Source of the DNA: Thiothrix eikelboomii | GTDB lineage: Bacteria > Pseudomonadota > Gammaproteobacteria > Thiotrichales > Thiotrichaceae | Reading direction: 5' to 3' | Assembly: GCF_900167255.1 (NCBI RefSeq) | Contig: NZ_FUYB01000015.1 | Span: forward strand, 1-64,000 | DNA length: 64,000 nt | Part shown: positions 45,026 to 53,236 of the stretch, piece after piece | How positions within the stretch are numbered: position 1 is the stretch's first letter | How the letters are laid out: the number at the start of each line of letters is the position of its first letter | Program-made: the position numbers and the translations under genes | The notes under the pieces: model-generated | What the model was told of the DNA's origin: nothing | What the model saw: the letters and a program-made list of their open reading frames with translations, nothing else | Databases searched by the model: none

Positions 45026-46648
45026 GTGCTAGTTGCCGCGAATGTCACCATGCAGTTTGGTGCAAAACCCTTATTTGATAACGTCTCCGTCAAGTTCGGC
45101 GACGGTAACCGCTACGGCCTAATTGGTGCAAACGGAGCGGGTAAATCGACTTTTATGAAAATCCTGTGTGGCCTGCAAGAGCCTACACATGGCAATGTCT
45201 CGAAAGACCAAACTGAGCGGATGGCTTATCTGCGCCAAGACCAGTTTGGTTTTGAAGATAAACGGGTCTTGGATGTGGTCATGATGGGTCATGAAGACAT
45301 GTGGAAAATCATGTCAGAAAAAGATGCCATTTACGCCAATCCAGATGCCACCGAAGATGACTACATGCGCGCTGCCGAATTGGAAGGTCAATTCGCAGAG
45401 ATCGACGGTTACACGGCGGAATCACGAGCAGGCGAATTATTGTTAGCGGTTGGTATTCCAGTTGAGCAGCATAATGGCCCGATGCGTGAAGTGGCGCCGG
45501 GTTGGAAATTGCGGGTACTGCTGTGCCAAGCACTCTTTGCTAATCCCGATATCCTTTTATTAGACGAACCCACCAACAACCTCGACATCAATACCATTCG
45601 TTGGTTGGAAGAAACCCTGAATAATCGTGAATCGACCATGATTATTATCTCGCATGATCGTCATTTCCTTAATCAAGTTTGCACCCATACCGCTGACTTA
45701 GATTATGGCAAAATTCAAGTCTATGCAGGCAACTACGATGACTTCATGGAGGCTTCGACTCAAGCACGCGAGCGCCAAGCCAATGCGAATGCCAAAGCCA
45801 AAGAGCGGATTACTGAGCTACAAGATTTCGTGCGCCGCTTCTCCGCGAATAAATCTAAAGCCAAGCAAGCCACCAGCCGTCGCAAGCTGATTGAAAAACT
45901 CCGCCCTGAAGATGTGAAACCCTCTAGCCGCCAATATCCGTGGATTCGTTTTGAATACGATGAAAAAGAACGTTTACATCGTTTCGCCGTGGAAGTGGAA
46001 AATCTGAGCTTTGCGTATGCAGGTATGGATAAGCCATTGATTAAAAACTTCAGTTTTACCGTGGAAGCGGGTGAAAAAATTGCCATCATCGGTGAAAACG
46101 GCGTAGGTAAAACGACACTAATGAAGCTGCTGTTAGGCCAACTCGAACCGCAAAAAGGCACGATCAAATGGGCGGAGAAAGTACGTATTTCCAGTTATGA
46201 GCAAGATCATGAGGATGAATTCAAAACTGATCGCCCACTCACCGATTGGATTGCCGAATATGTGCGTAAAGAAGGTTATGAAGGCGAAGATGCTGAAACT
46301 CAAATTCGCGGCACTTTAGGACGCTTATTATTCGGCGGCGATACGGTAAAAAAACCTGTGAAAGTCTTATCGGGGGGGGAAAAAGGGCGGATGATTTTCG
46401 GGCGAATGATGCTTTCACGCACGAATGTGATGCTGATGGACGAACCCACCAATCACTTAGACATGGAGTCGATTGAATCCCTCAACGGTGCTTTGGATAA
46501 ATACGAAGGTACTCTGCTGTTTGTTTCGCATGATCGGGTCTTTGTTGGCTCGCTCGCCACCCGTATTTTCGATGTGAAGGGGGATGGCAACATTGTCGAT
46601 TATCGCGGAACTTATGATGAATACTTAAGTAGCCAAGGCTTAGAGTAA
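45026..46648 (+). CDS. ybiT: ABC-F ATPase YbiT
   Basis: 540 aa from a GTG start with GAGG 7 bases upstream. Two ABC domains are joined by the ABC-F linker (about 245-305, [20 protein letters not shown]). Walker A motifs are GANGAGKST (about 34-42) and GENGVGKTT (about 353-361). The second signature is LSGGEKGR; the first is the atypical VAPGWKLR, as in E. coli YbiT. The start [16 protein letters not shown] is diagnostic. ABC-F proteins act on the ribosome rather than in transport. A G8 run (46372-46379) encodes part of the second signature. Confidence 0.92.
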   Translation: MLVAANVTMQFGAKPLFDNVSVKFGDGNRYGLIGANGAGKSTFMKILCGLQEPTHGNVSKDQTERMAYLRQDQFGFEDKRVLDVVMMGHEDMWKIMSEKDAIYANPDATEDDYMRAAELEGQFAEIDGYTAESRAGELLLAVGIPVEQHNGPMREVAPGWKLRVLLCQALFANPDILLLDEPTNNLDINTIRWLEETLNNRESTMIIISHDRHFLNQVCTHTADLDYGKIQVYAGNYDDFMEASTQARERQANANAKAKERITELQDFVRRFSANKSKAKQATSRRKLIEKLRPEDVKPSSRQYPWIRFEYDEKERLHRFAVEVENLSFAYAGMDKPLIKNFSFTVEAGEKIAIIGENGVGKTTLMKLLLGQLEPQKGTIKWAEKVRISSYEQDHEDEFKTDRPLTDWIAEYVRKEGYEGEDAETQIRGTLGRLLFGGDTVKKPVKVLSGGEKGRMIFGRMMLSRTNVMLMDEPTNHLDMESIESLNGALDKYEGTLLFVSHDRVFVGSLATRIFDVKGDGNIVDYRGTYDEYLSSQGLE

Positions 46649-47580
46649 TGTCTTTAGCACTTGAGGTTTTACGTTCCCTCGATTTAGCTGAACCGACTGA
46701 AGCAGGCCGCCCACCGTTTTTAACGGCGGCCAGTGGCTTAGTCAATGTGGGCGATTATTTATATGTGGTCGCGGATGATGAACATCATTTAGGGATTTTC
46801 TCACGCTCACAGCCTCACTCAGGACGTTTATTGCGGTTATTAGAGGGTGATTTACCTGCTGAGCCTAAAGCACGGAAAGCGCACAAACCCGATTTTGAAG
46901 TACTCACCGTGTTGCCTGCTTTTGGCCCTTATCCACAAGGGGCTTTATTCGTTCTCGGTTCTGGTTCAAAAAAACGGCGTTATCGAGGCGTGATCTTAGG
47001 TTTAGCAGCGGATGGGGCGCTTAATACCGAACCTTTAATCATTGATTTACAGCCTTTATATGCTGAACTCGCCGAGCATTTTGCTGATTTGAATATTGAA
47101 GGTGCTTTTATCAATCGCTATTTGAATTTGCTCCAGCGCGGCAATAAGGCTGAAACCAGCCAAAATGCCTGTATTCGCTTGGATTTAGCGCACAGCCTAA
47201 ACGCGATACTGCAAAAGCAGGCACTGACTGCTGATTTGTTGATTTCGATTCAACCCTATGCCCTAGGTGAAGTCCAAGGCACTCCTCTAGGCTTTACTGA
47301 TGCAGTGGCCTTGCCGGAGGGTAATTGGCTATTTTCCGCTGCTGCTGAAGCCACCGATCATAGTTATACGGATGGTGAATTAGTGGCGGCTGCTTTAGGG
47401 GTGATTAATGCACAAGATGAATTAGTTTATTTGACCCAATTAGATAATCGTTACAAAATTGAAGGCATCTCTGCACAAGTCGAGGGAAACAGTCTGCACT
47501 TACTGTTAGTCACTGATGCCGATGATCCAAGTCAAGCAGCCGTATTATTGCAAACGCAATTAAGCGGCTATCCTTTCTGA
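46648..47580 (+). CDS. Cytoplasmic beta-propeller-like protein, unknown (perhaps DUF6929)
   Basis: 310 aa, starting on the ybiT stop (TAATG). There is no signal peptide. Alternating strands and motifs such as GDYLYVVADDEHHLGIF, LNIEGAFINRYLNLLQRGNK, LGFTDAVALPEGNWLFSAAA and IEGISAQVEGNSLHLLLVTDAD suggest a propeller. The overall pattern resembles a family annotated as DUF6929, but I am not certain. Coupling to ybiT may be incidental. Confidence 0.65.
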   Translation: MSLALEVLRSLDLAEPTEAGRPPFLTAASGLVNVGDYLYVVADDEHHLGIFSRSQPHSGRLLRLLEGDLPAEPKARKAHKPDFEVLTVLPAFGPYPQGALFVLGSGSKKRRYRGVILGLAADGALNTEPLIIDLQPLYAELAEHFADLNIEGAFINRYLNLLQRGNKAETSQNACIRLDLAHSLNAILQKQALTADLLISIQPYALGEVQGTPLGFTDAVALPEGNWLFSAAAEATDHSYTDGELVAAALGVINAQDELVYLTQLDNRYKIEGISAQVEGNSLHLLLVTDADDPSQAAVLLQTQLSGYPF

Positions 47581-47618
47581 CAATTAAAACTAAGCTTTTT
47601 TGTTGAGGAGAGCCTTCA

Positions 47619-47870
47619 ATGAACATAAAAATCAACGTTGATATAACACCTGAAGAAATGCGGCGTTTAGTTGGTTTGCCGGATGTGCAAGAATTTAATA
47701 AACAAGTCATGGATAAAATGCTGGAAAAAATGACCGTAGGCGCTGAAGGCTATGATCCGATGAGCTTTTTCCAATCCTCGATTATGGGCAATACTGACTT
47801 TACCAAACGCTGGATGGATGCTTTAAATATCTTTGGGACTAAAACCAGCTCTTCCAGTTCTACTGAATAA
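47619..47870 (+). CDS. DUF6489 family small protein
   Basis: 83 aa with GAGGAG upstream. MNIKINVDITPEEMRRLVGL, VQEFNKQVMDKMLEKM and then FTKRWMDALNIFG are typical of DUF6489, a family of short proteins in proteobacteria with no known role. The C-terminus is a Ser-rich tail. It follows the propeller-like gene by 38 bases. Confidence 0.7.
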   Translation: MNIKINVDITPEEMRRLVGLPDVQEFNKQVMDKMLEKMTVGAEGYDPMSFFQSSIMGNTDFTKRWMDALNIFGTKTSSSSSTE

Positions 47871-47901
47871 GCCGCGCTTACAGCTGACTCCTCTCAATCA
47901 T

Positions 47902-48765
47902 CTAATCCTCGCAGTTGCCATGAGGCTGCGAGCAAAAACATTCAACCAGCTCGGTCAAGACCTCACCCCCATCAGCACGAATATGTAAGTGTGCCAGTTC
48001 GTCTGCTCGAGTATTACCGGGGTTGAGCAAAATAATGGGTTTTTCCCAAGCTTTAGCGCGTACACAAAACCGATAGCCTGAATAAACTTTAAGTGAACTC
48101 CCAATCACCAACAAAGCATCGGCTTTTTCTAAAGCGGTTAAACAAGCCTCCACCCGCTCAACAGGTACACTCCCCCCAAAAAACACTACATCGGGCATCA
48201 GTACCCCCTCACAGACTAAACAGGTTGGCAGCTGCAAATACTCAAAATAATCATCCGCCAAAGCTGCATCCCCATCGGGCCGAATTTCAGCTTGTAGGCT
48301 AGCTAATTGCGGATTGAGTTCAGTTAGGCGTTTTTGTTGCTCAGCTCGGGTGGTTTTATTCCCACATTGCAAACAAACGACGCGCTGCAAATTGCCATGC
48401 AAATCCACCACCTGCTGATGACCCGCTACTTGATGGAGATTATCGACATTCTGCGTGACTAATTGCTCAACAACGCCAAACTGCTCCAGCTTGGCTAAAG
48501 CTTGATGGGCAGCATTCGGTTGCGCTTGAGCAATACTCGGCCAGCCAACAAAAGAGCGTGCCCAATAACGCTTACGCACGGCCTCTTTTTTGATGAAGTC
48601 CTCATGTTGTAAAGGGGTACCGCGTTGCCAAACGCCATTTTCATCACGATAAGTTGGGATACCCGAAGCAAGGCTAACCCCAGCACCGGTTAATACCAGC
48701 AAACGAGGATGGATTTGAATAAAGCGGTAAAGGGTGTCGGCTTGGATGTGAAGGTTAGTTTGCAT
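47902..48765 (-). CDS. Sir2-family NAD-dependent deacylase
   Basis: 287 aa. The NAD-binding motifs are present: LTGAGVSLASGIPTYRDENG (about 25-44), TQNVDNLHQVAG (about 101-112) and the catalytic His in VVDLHGNL (about 119). A zinc site is formed by VCLQCGN and LVCEGVLMPDVVFFGG, although the third and fourth Cys are arranged as C-x2-C then C-x2-(C/G): the second pair shows only one clear Cys besides LPTC. LVIGSSLKVYSGY follows. The layout fits class II (SIRT4-like) bacterial sirtuins. It removes acyl groups from Lys using NAD in the cytoplasm. Confidence 0.85.
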   Translation of the reverse strand: MQTNLHIQADTLYRFIQIHPRLLVLTGAGVSLASGIPTYRDENGVWQRGTPLQHEDFIKKEAVRKRYWARSFVGWPSIAQAQPNAAHQALAKLEQFGVVEQLVTQNVDNLHQVAGHQQVVDLHGNLQRVVCLQCGNKTTRAEQQKRLTELNPQLASLQAEIRPDGDAALADDYFEYLQLPTCLVCEGVLMPDVVFFGGSVPVERVEACLTALEKADALLVIGSSLKVYSGYRFCVRAKAWEKPIILLNPGNTRADELAHLHIRADGGEVLTELVECFCSQPHGNCED

Positions 48766-48993
48766 GGGTGGTATTAAATACCAAGCCCGTGATGTAAGTC
48801 ACTTAACCGGATAAAAAATCTTTTAACTGGAAAAGAGTTAAGGCAGAAGGAGCACGAATACCTTGCACGAAATGGGTACACACTCCAAGCCTGCATGGCT
48901 AGTGAGATGCGTCTTAAGCATAACGCTGAGCCTAGGGAGTTCTATATACTCTGTTAATAATCCAGCTTCTTTTACGTGTAAGGAAAAATTTTC
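48766..48993. other. Intergenic space before the restriction-modification locus
   Basis: These 228 bases separate the divergent sirtuin and hsdM genes. A small palindrome GGTATTAAATACC (48772-48784) lies just upstream of the sirtuin start and could be an operator. Promoters for both genes are expected here, but no convincing boxes were assigned. Confidence 0.35.
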
Positions 48994-50559
48994 ATGGCTC
49001 GTATCCAAACAACAGCAGATAACAAAGAAGAACCGCTAGAAAAGCAGCTCTGGAAAGCCGCCGACAAACTCCGTAAAAACATCGACGCTGCCGAATACAA
49101 GCACGTGGTATTGGGGCTGATTTTCCTGAAATATATTTCTGATGCGTTTGAGGAGCTGTATAACAAACTGCAAGCAGGCGAAGCCGATTATGCTGGAGCT
49201 GACCCCGAAGACCGCGACGAATACCAAGCCGAGAACGTGTTCTTTGTACCGCAAGATGCCCGTTGGTCGTTTCTGCTTGCCAAGGCCAAACAGCCGATTA
49301 TTGGCGTGTTTGTCGATGCCGCAATGGATGCCATTGAAAAGGAAAATCCATCTCTCAAAGGTGTTCTGCCCAAGGTATTTGCGCGGCAAAACCTCGACCC
49401 TACCAGCCTTGGTGAACTCATTGATCTGGTTGGCAATATCGCGCTTGGTGATGCCAAAGCCCGCAGTGCCGACGTATTGGGGCATGTGTTCGAGTATTTC
49501 CTCGGTGAATTCGCACTGGCAGAAGGCAAGCAGGGTGGGCAGTTCTACACGCCGCGCAGTATCGTAGAACTGTTGGTGGCGATGTTAGAGCCGTACAAAG
49601 GCCGTGTATTTGACCCTTGCTGTGGTTCGGGTGGGATGTTTGTCCAATCGGAAAAGTTCGTGGGAGAGCATCAAGGCCGCAGTAACGATATTTCGATTTA
49701 CGGGCAAGAAAGCAACCAAACCACTTGGCGACTGGCAAAGATGAACCTTGCTATCCGTGGCATTGACAGCTCCCAAGTCAAATGGAACAACGAAGGCTCT
49801 TTCCTCAACGATGCCCACAAAGACCTGAAAGCCGATTACATTATTGCTAACCCACCGTTCAACGTCAGTGACTGGAGCGGTGAACTGCTACGCAAGGATG
49901 GACGTTGGACATACGGCGCACCTCCCGCAGGCAACGCCAACTTTGCATGGTTACAGCACTTCATTTACCACCTTTCCCCCATTGGCAAAGCCGGGGTGGT
50001 GCTGGCAAAGGGCGCACTCACCAGCAAAAACAGTGGTGAAGGAGACATCCGCAAAGCTTTGATTGCTGATGGCAACTTGATTGATTGCATCGTCAACCTA
50101 CCCGCCAAACTGTTTCTCAACACCCAGATTCCGGCGGGTCTGTGGTTCATGAACCGCAATCGCGTAGGGGCGAATAACCATTCGCCCCTACATCCCCGCC
50201 CAAACGAAATTCTGTTCATTGATGCGCGTAACCTTGGTCATCTCATCAACCGCCGTACCCGCGAACTTCCCGCCGATGACATCCAGCAGATTGCCAGCAC
50301 CTACCAGGCTTGGCGCACGGGTGAAGGCAGCTATGAAGACGTAAAAGGCTTCTGCGCCTCTGTACCGCTGGAGCGCGTCGCCGAACTCGACTACGTGCTG
50401 ACACCGGGGCGTTATGTCGGTTTGCCTGATGAAGAGGACGATTTCAACTTTGCCGAACGCTTTGCTGCCCTCCAAGCTAAGTTTGAAGCGCAACTGCTCG
50501 AAGAAGCGGCTCTCAACCAAGCGATTGCCGAAAATCTGGCAAAGGTTAAACTGCCATGA
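48994..50559 (+). CDS. hsdM: Type I restriction-modification methyltransferase subunit M
   Basis: 521 aa. HsdM transfers methyl from SAM to adenine N6 as part of the M2S complex. The helical N-terminal domain starts about residue 15 ([20 protein letters not shown]). SAM motif I is [14 protein letters not shown] (about 203-216) and catalytic motif IV is [12 protein letters not shown] (about 282-293). A REP palindrome is inserted in frame at about 391-399 (VGANNHSPL), in a loop just before [11 protein letters not shown]. The stop overlaps the start of the decamer-repeat ORF (ATGA). Confidence 0.95.
   Translation: MARIQTTADNKEEPLEKQLWKAADKLRKNIDAAEYKHVVLGLIFLKYISDAFEELYNKLQAGEADYAGADPEDRDEYQAENVFFVPQDARWSFLLAKAKQPIIGVFVDAAMDAIEKENPSLKGVLPKVFARQNLDPTSLGELIDLVGNIALGDAKARSADVLGHVFEYFLGEFALAEGKQGGQFYTPRSIVELLVAMLEPYKGRVFDPCCGSGGMFVQSEKFVGEHQGRSNDISIYGQESNQTTWRLAKMNLAIRGIDSSQVKWNNEGSFLNDAHKDLKADYIIANPPFNVSDWSGELLRKDGRWTYGAPPAGNANFAWLQHFIYHLSPIGKAGVVLAKGALTSKNSGEGDIRKALIADGNLIDCIVNLPAKLFLNTQIPAGLWFMNRNRVGANNHSPLHPRPNEILFIDARNLGHLINRRTRELPADDIQQIASTYQAWRTGEGSYEDVKGFCASVPLERVAELDYVLTPGRYVGLPDEEDDFNFAERFAALQAKFEAQLLEEAALNQAIAENLAKVKLP
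50164..50191 (+). repeat. REP palindrome inside hsdM
   Basis: GTAGGGGCGAAT, a 4-base loop AACC, and the perfectly complementary arm make a 12-bp stem. It begins with the GTAG head typical of RAYT-linked REPs and is read in frame as VGANNHSPL. It carries CGAAT where the other copies have CAAAT or CAAAA. Confidence 0.8.
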
Positions 50560-50927
50560 TATTGGGTCAGTCCATTCATATACCGAACAACGCAATAGTT
50601 GTGACAGTGTTGCAACTATTTAATACAGATGCCGAATTCTACCGCCCAGTAGCGGGAAGTAGCGGAAAAGTAGCGGATACTGCCGAAAAGCAGCGGAAAA
50701 GTAGCGGATACCGCCGGATAGTGCCGGATAGTGCCGGATACCGCCGGATAGTGCCGGATAATCGGACGATTACGAACGATTGCGGACAATTACGAACGAT
50801 TGCGAACGATTGCGAACGATTGAAGACAGTTACGAACGATTGCGGACGATTAAGAACGATTGACAAAGCCTCACAGAAACCCGTTTTGCACCTATTGAAA
50901 AGCAAACAAGGGGGCAACAATGCGTGA
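50556..50927 (+). CDS. Decamer-repeat ORF between hsdM and hsdS
   Basis: 123 codons starting ATGA on the hsdM stop and ending 8 bases inside hsdS. The middle has 10-residue repeats: [10 protein letters not shown] and GYRRIVPDN, then [20 protein letters not shown] and [10 protein letters not shown]. These arise from a 10-bp DNA repeat read through all three frames (30 bp per protein repeat). No stop interrupts it, and both junctions are of the coupled type. It may be a real small protein or a translated spacer that keeps ribosomes moving from hsdM to hsdS. No homologue is recognised. Confidence 0.4.
   Translation: MILGQSIHIPNNAIVVTVLQLFNTDAEFYRPVAGSSGKVADTAEKQRKSSGYRRIVPDSAGYRRIVPDNRTITNDCGQLRTIANDCERLKTVTNDCGRLRTIDKASQKPVLHLLKSKQGGNNA
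50649..50872 (+). repeat. 10-bp tandem repeat array (two unit families)
   Basis: About 22 units in strict 10-bp phase. The first half uses TAGTGCCGGA/TACCGCCGGA and related AGTAGCGGAA units; the second uses TTGCGAACGA/TTACGAACGA. The 10-bp period is close to one helical turn. Units are imperfect but the phase is kept. It is not a CRISPR array because there are no long repeats or unique spacers. Confidence 0.75.
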
Positions 50928-52026
50928 GTGGCAAACAACGGCTCTTGGTGAACAAATAAACTTAAAACGTGGATATGATTTGCCTACGAAAAGTCGCACA
51001 GATGGAAATATCCCTATTTACTCATCATCTGGCATTTCGGGCTACCACAATGAGAATATGTGTGATGGCTTAGGTGTAATAACAGGACGATATGGCACGA
51101 TTGGGAAAGTCTTTTTTTCAAGAACACCATATTGGCCTTTGAATACAACTTTGTATGTCCAAGACTTTAAAGGAAATGATGAATTATTTATTTACTACTT
51201 CTTGCAACAATTGGATTGGGCGAAATACAGCGACAAGAGTGCAGTACCCGGCGTAAATAGAAATGATGTGCATCAAGAAGAGGTAATGATCCCCCCCCTC
51301 CCCGAACAACGCGCCATCGCCGCCGTTCTCAGCAGCCTTGACGACAAAATCGACCTGCTCCACCGCCAAAACAAAACCCTCGAAGCAATGGCAGAAACGC
51401 TGTTCAGGCAGTGGTTTGTGGAAGAAGCGGGGGAAGATTGGGATGCAGGAACGCTTGATGACGTAATTTCTGTAAAAGGTGGAACAACACCGAGTACAAA
51501 AGAACCGGCATACTGGGATGGTGATATTCATTGGACTTCACCAAGGGATTTATCAAATCACAATTCTGTTTTTCTATTTGATACGGACAGAAAAATAACA
51601 AAAAAAGGATTGGCGAAAATTAGCTCTGGATTACTTCCAGTTGGAACTGTATTGCTTTCTTCGCGTGCTCCAATTGGGTATTTAGCCATAACAAATATTA
51701 AAGTTGCTATTAATCAGGGCTATATTGCAATAATTTGTGACAAATTGGTTTCAAATTATTTCATATACCTTTGGTGTAAAAATAACATGGAAAACATTAA
51801 AGGCTCTGGGAATGGTTCCACTTTTGAGGAAATATCAAAATCCAATTTTAAGTCATTGGAGTTAACTATTCCTCCAAAAGGAAAGCTGAATAAGTTTGAT
51901 GAAATTGCTTCGCCGATTTTCAAAAAAATAAAAGCTAATCAGCTTCAAATACGTACATTGGAAAAAATGCGGGATACGCTGTTGCCGAAGCTAATGAGCG
52001 GTGAGGTGCGGGTCGATTATGCGTGA
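50920..52026 (+). CDS. hsdS: Type I restriction-modification specificity subunit
   Basis: 368 aa. Two target recognition domains are present: TRD1 (about 1-120) and TRD2 (about 180-325, VISVKGGTTPSTKEPAYWDG). They are separated by a conserved helical region (PLPEQRAIAAVLSSLDDKID, then RQNKTLEAMAETLFRQWF, about 127-168) and end with a second helix (LQIRTLEKMRDTLLPKLMSGEV). HsdS chooses the split DNA target for both methylation and restriction. The TRDs are AT-rich and the central region GC-rich, a sign of domain exchange. A C8 tract lies at the TRD1-helix junction. Confidence 0.92.
   Translation: MREWQTTALGEQINLKRGYDLPTKSRTDGNIPIYSSSGISGYHNENMCDGLGVITGRYGTIGKVFFSRTPYWPLNTTLYVQDFKGNDELFIYYFLQQLDWAKYSDKSAVPGVNRNDVHQEEVMIPPLPEQRAIAAVLSSLDDKIDLLHRQNKTLEAMAETLFRQWFVEEAGEDWDAGTLDDVISVKGGTTPSTKEPAYWDGDIHWTSPRDLSNHNSVFLFDTDRKITKKGLAKISSGLLPVGTVLLSSRAPIGYLAITNIKVAINQGYIAIICDKLVSNYFIYLWCKNNMENIKGSGNGSTFEEISKSNFKSLELTIPPKGKLNKFDEIASPIFKKIKANQLQIRTLEKMRDTLLPKLMSGEVRVDYA
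51291..51298 (+). repeat. C8 homopolymer inside hsdS
   Basis: Eight C encode the Pro residues (PPLPEQ) at the junction between TRD1 and the central helix. A one-base slip would truncate HsdS after TRD1, giving an on/off or half-specificity switch like those known in phase-variable type I systems. Variation is not shown by one sequence. Confidence 0.4.
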
Positions 52027-52108
52027 TGACAACAACCGTAGGGGCAAAAGATTTTTTGCCCCTACAACCAACACCGAACAGATTCGGACGCTGGAGGAAG
52101 CGGCATGA
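52019..52108 (+). CDS. Tiny bridging ORF between hsdS and fic containing a REP
   Basis: Twenty-nine codons start inside the hsdS end and stop on the fic start (ATGA). It begins MRDDNNRRGKRFF and ends NTEQIRTLEEAA. The end resembles the HsdS C-terminal helix (LQIRTLEKM), suggesting a leftover of an earlier, longer hsdS or of a duplicated hsdS end that was once coupled to fic. The REP at 52038-52065 is read in frame. Expression as a peptide is uncertain. Confidence 0.3.
   Translation: MRDDNNRRGKRFFAPTTNTEQIRTLEEAA
52038..52065 (+). repeat. REP palindrome between hsdS and fic
   Basis: GTAGGGGCAAAA at one end and TTTTGCCCCTAC at the other enclose a short loop; 28 bases in all, starting with the GTAG head. 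It lies 12 bases after the hsdS stop. Confidence 0.75.
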
Positions 52109-53085
52109 GCCAACCTTACACGCCACCTTTCACGATCACCAGTTCGATGCTCAATCAGGTCAGCCTGATCAGTGAAAAAGTCGGCGTGTTATCCGTGCAA
52201 GGCGCTTGGCAATCCCCCCAGCTACGCAAAACCAACCAGATCAAAACCATCACCGGCACGCTGCAAATTGAAGGCAATACGCTCAGCGAAGCGCAAGTGT
52301 CGGCAATTCTTGAAGGAAAACGGGTACTCGGCTCCCCCCGCGAACTCGCCGAAGTGCAAGGCGCGATCAAAGCCTACGAACAACTGGCGCAGTTAGACCC
52401 CTACACCACCGATGATTTATGCACCGCCCACCACTGGTTAATGGGCGACATCCTCAAGCAAGCCGGACACTTCAGGACACAAGCCGTCGGTATCCATCAG
52501 GGCGAAAAAGTCATTCACGTTGCCCCACCCGCCAACCGCGTGGCAGGCTTGATGGCTGATCTGCTGCACTGGTTAAAACATTCCGACGACCACCCCTTGA
52601 TCAGCAGCAGCGTCTTTCACTATGAGTTTGAGTTCATCCACCCGTTCATGGACGGCAATGGGCGCATGGGGCGTTTGTGGCAAACCTTGTTGCTTTCCCG
52701 CTGGCGGCCTATCTTCCAATTCCTGCCGTTGGAAAGCATCATCCGCGAACACCAGCAAGCCTATTATCAGGCATTGGCCCAGGCAGACCACGCCGCCAGT
52801 GCCAATGCGTTTATCGACTTTATGCTGGAGGCGATTTTACAAACGCTTGACAAAAACGCCGATGTAAATGCCAGTGTAAACGCCACTGTAAATCTGGATG
52901 GCTTGAAAACAGCCGAAGCAGTACGCGCATTGTTAGCGCAAAACCCGACCATGACCCGCAAGGAAATGGCAGCAAGGATCGGTAAAGATCTGCGCACCAT
53001 TGACCGCGCCATCAAACAATTGCAGGACAAACAACAGCTCCGGCGGGTAGGATCAGACAAAACCGGGCATTGGGAACTGTTATGA
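52105..53085 (+). CDS. Fic-domain protein with winged-helix C-terminus
   Basis: 326 aa. Fic enzymes usually transfer AMP from ATP to a target hydroxyl. The active-site loop HPFMDGNGRMGR (about 178-189) is complete, including the catalytic His. The N-terminal helix carries TGTLQIEGNTLS (about 50-61), matching the (S/T)xxxE(G/N) self-inhibition motif of class II Fic proteins. After a low-complexity link (NADVNASVNATVN), a winged-helix domain ends the protein (ARIGKDLRTIDRAIKQLQ). Its start overlaps a bridging ORF stop, placing it in the restriction-modification operon. A REP follows right after the stop. Confidence 0.88.
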   Translation: MSQPYTPPFTITSSMLNQVSLISEKVGVLSVQGAWQSPQLRKTNQIKTITGTLQIEGNTLSEAQVSAILEGKRVLGSPRELAEVQGAIKAYEQLAQLDPYTTDDLCTAHHWLMGDILKQAGHFRTQAVGIHQGEKVIHVAPPANRVAGLMADLLHWLKHSDDHPLISSSVFHYEFEFIHPFMDGNGRMGRLWQTLLLSRWRPIFQFLPLESIIREHQQAYYQALAQADHAASANAFIDFMLEAILQTLDKNADVNASVNATVNLDGLKTAEAVRALLAQNPTMTRKEMAARIGKDLRTIDRAIKQLQDKQQLRRVGSDKTGHWELL

Positions 53086-53113
53086 GTAGGGGCAAATGAT
53101 TATTTGCCCCTAC
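53086..53113 (+). repeat. REP palindrome directly after the fic stop codon
   Basis: GTAGGGGCAAAT, a 4-base loop, and ATTTGCCCCTAC. The first base follows the TGA stop of fic with no gap, so the hairpin could affect mRNA decay or termination. Confidence 0.8.
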
Positions 53114-53157
53114 AAAACCTTGACCTAGTTGATGAAGGGGTAATGGTATCATTGATC

Positions 53158-53184
53158 GTAGGGGCAAAAATTTTTTGCCCCTAC
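53158..53184 (+). repeat. REP palindrome upstream of the RAYT gene
   Basis: GTAGGGGCAAAAA paired with a complementary T-rich arm ending GCCCCTAC, 27 bases. With the copy at 53086 it forms a direct pair 72 bases apart, in the same orientation, ahead of the transposase gene. Confidence 0.8.
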
Positions 53185-53236
53185 ATGTCATGTCCCAATA
53201 TCCCATAGGATGTTTATTTCGACAATGGGTTAAATT

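Noticed and set aside
50649-50872. Decamer repeats as CRISPR repeats or plasmid-type iterons.
   Set aside because: Units are 10 bp with no spacers, and no replication gene or AT-rich origin region is nearby.
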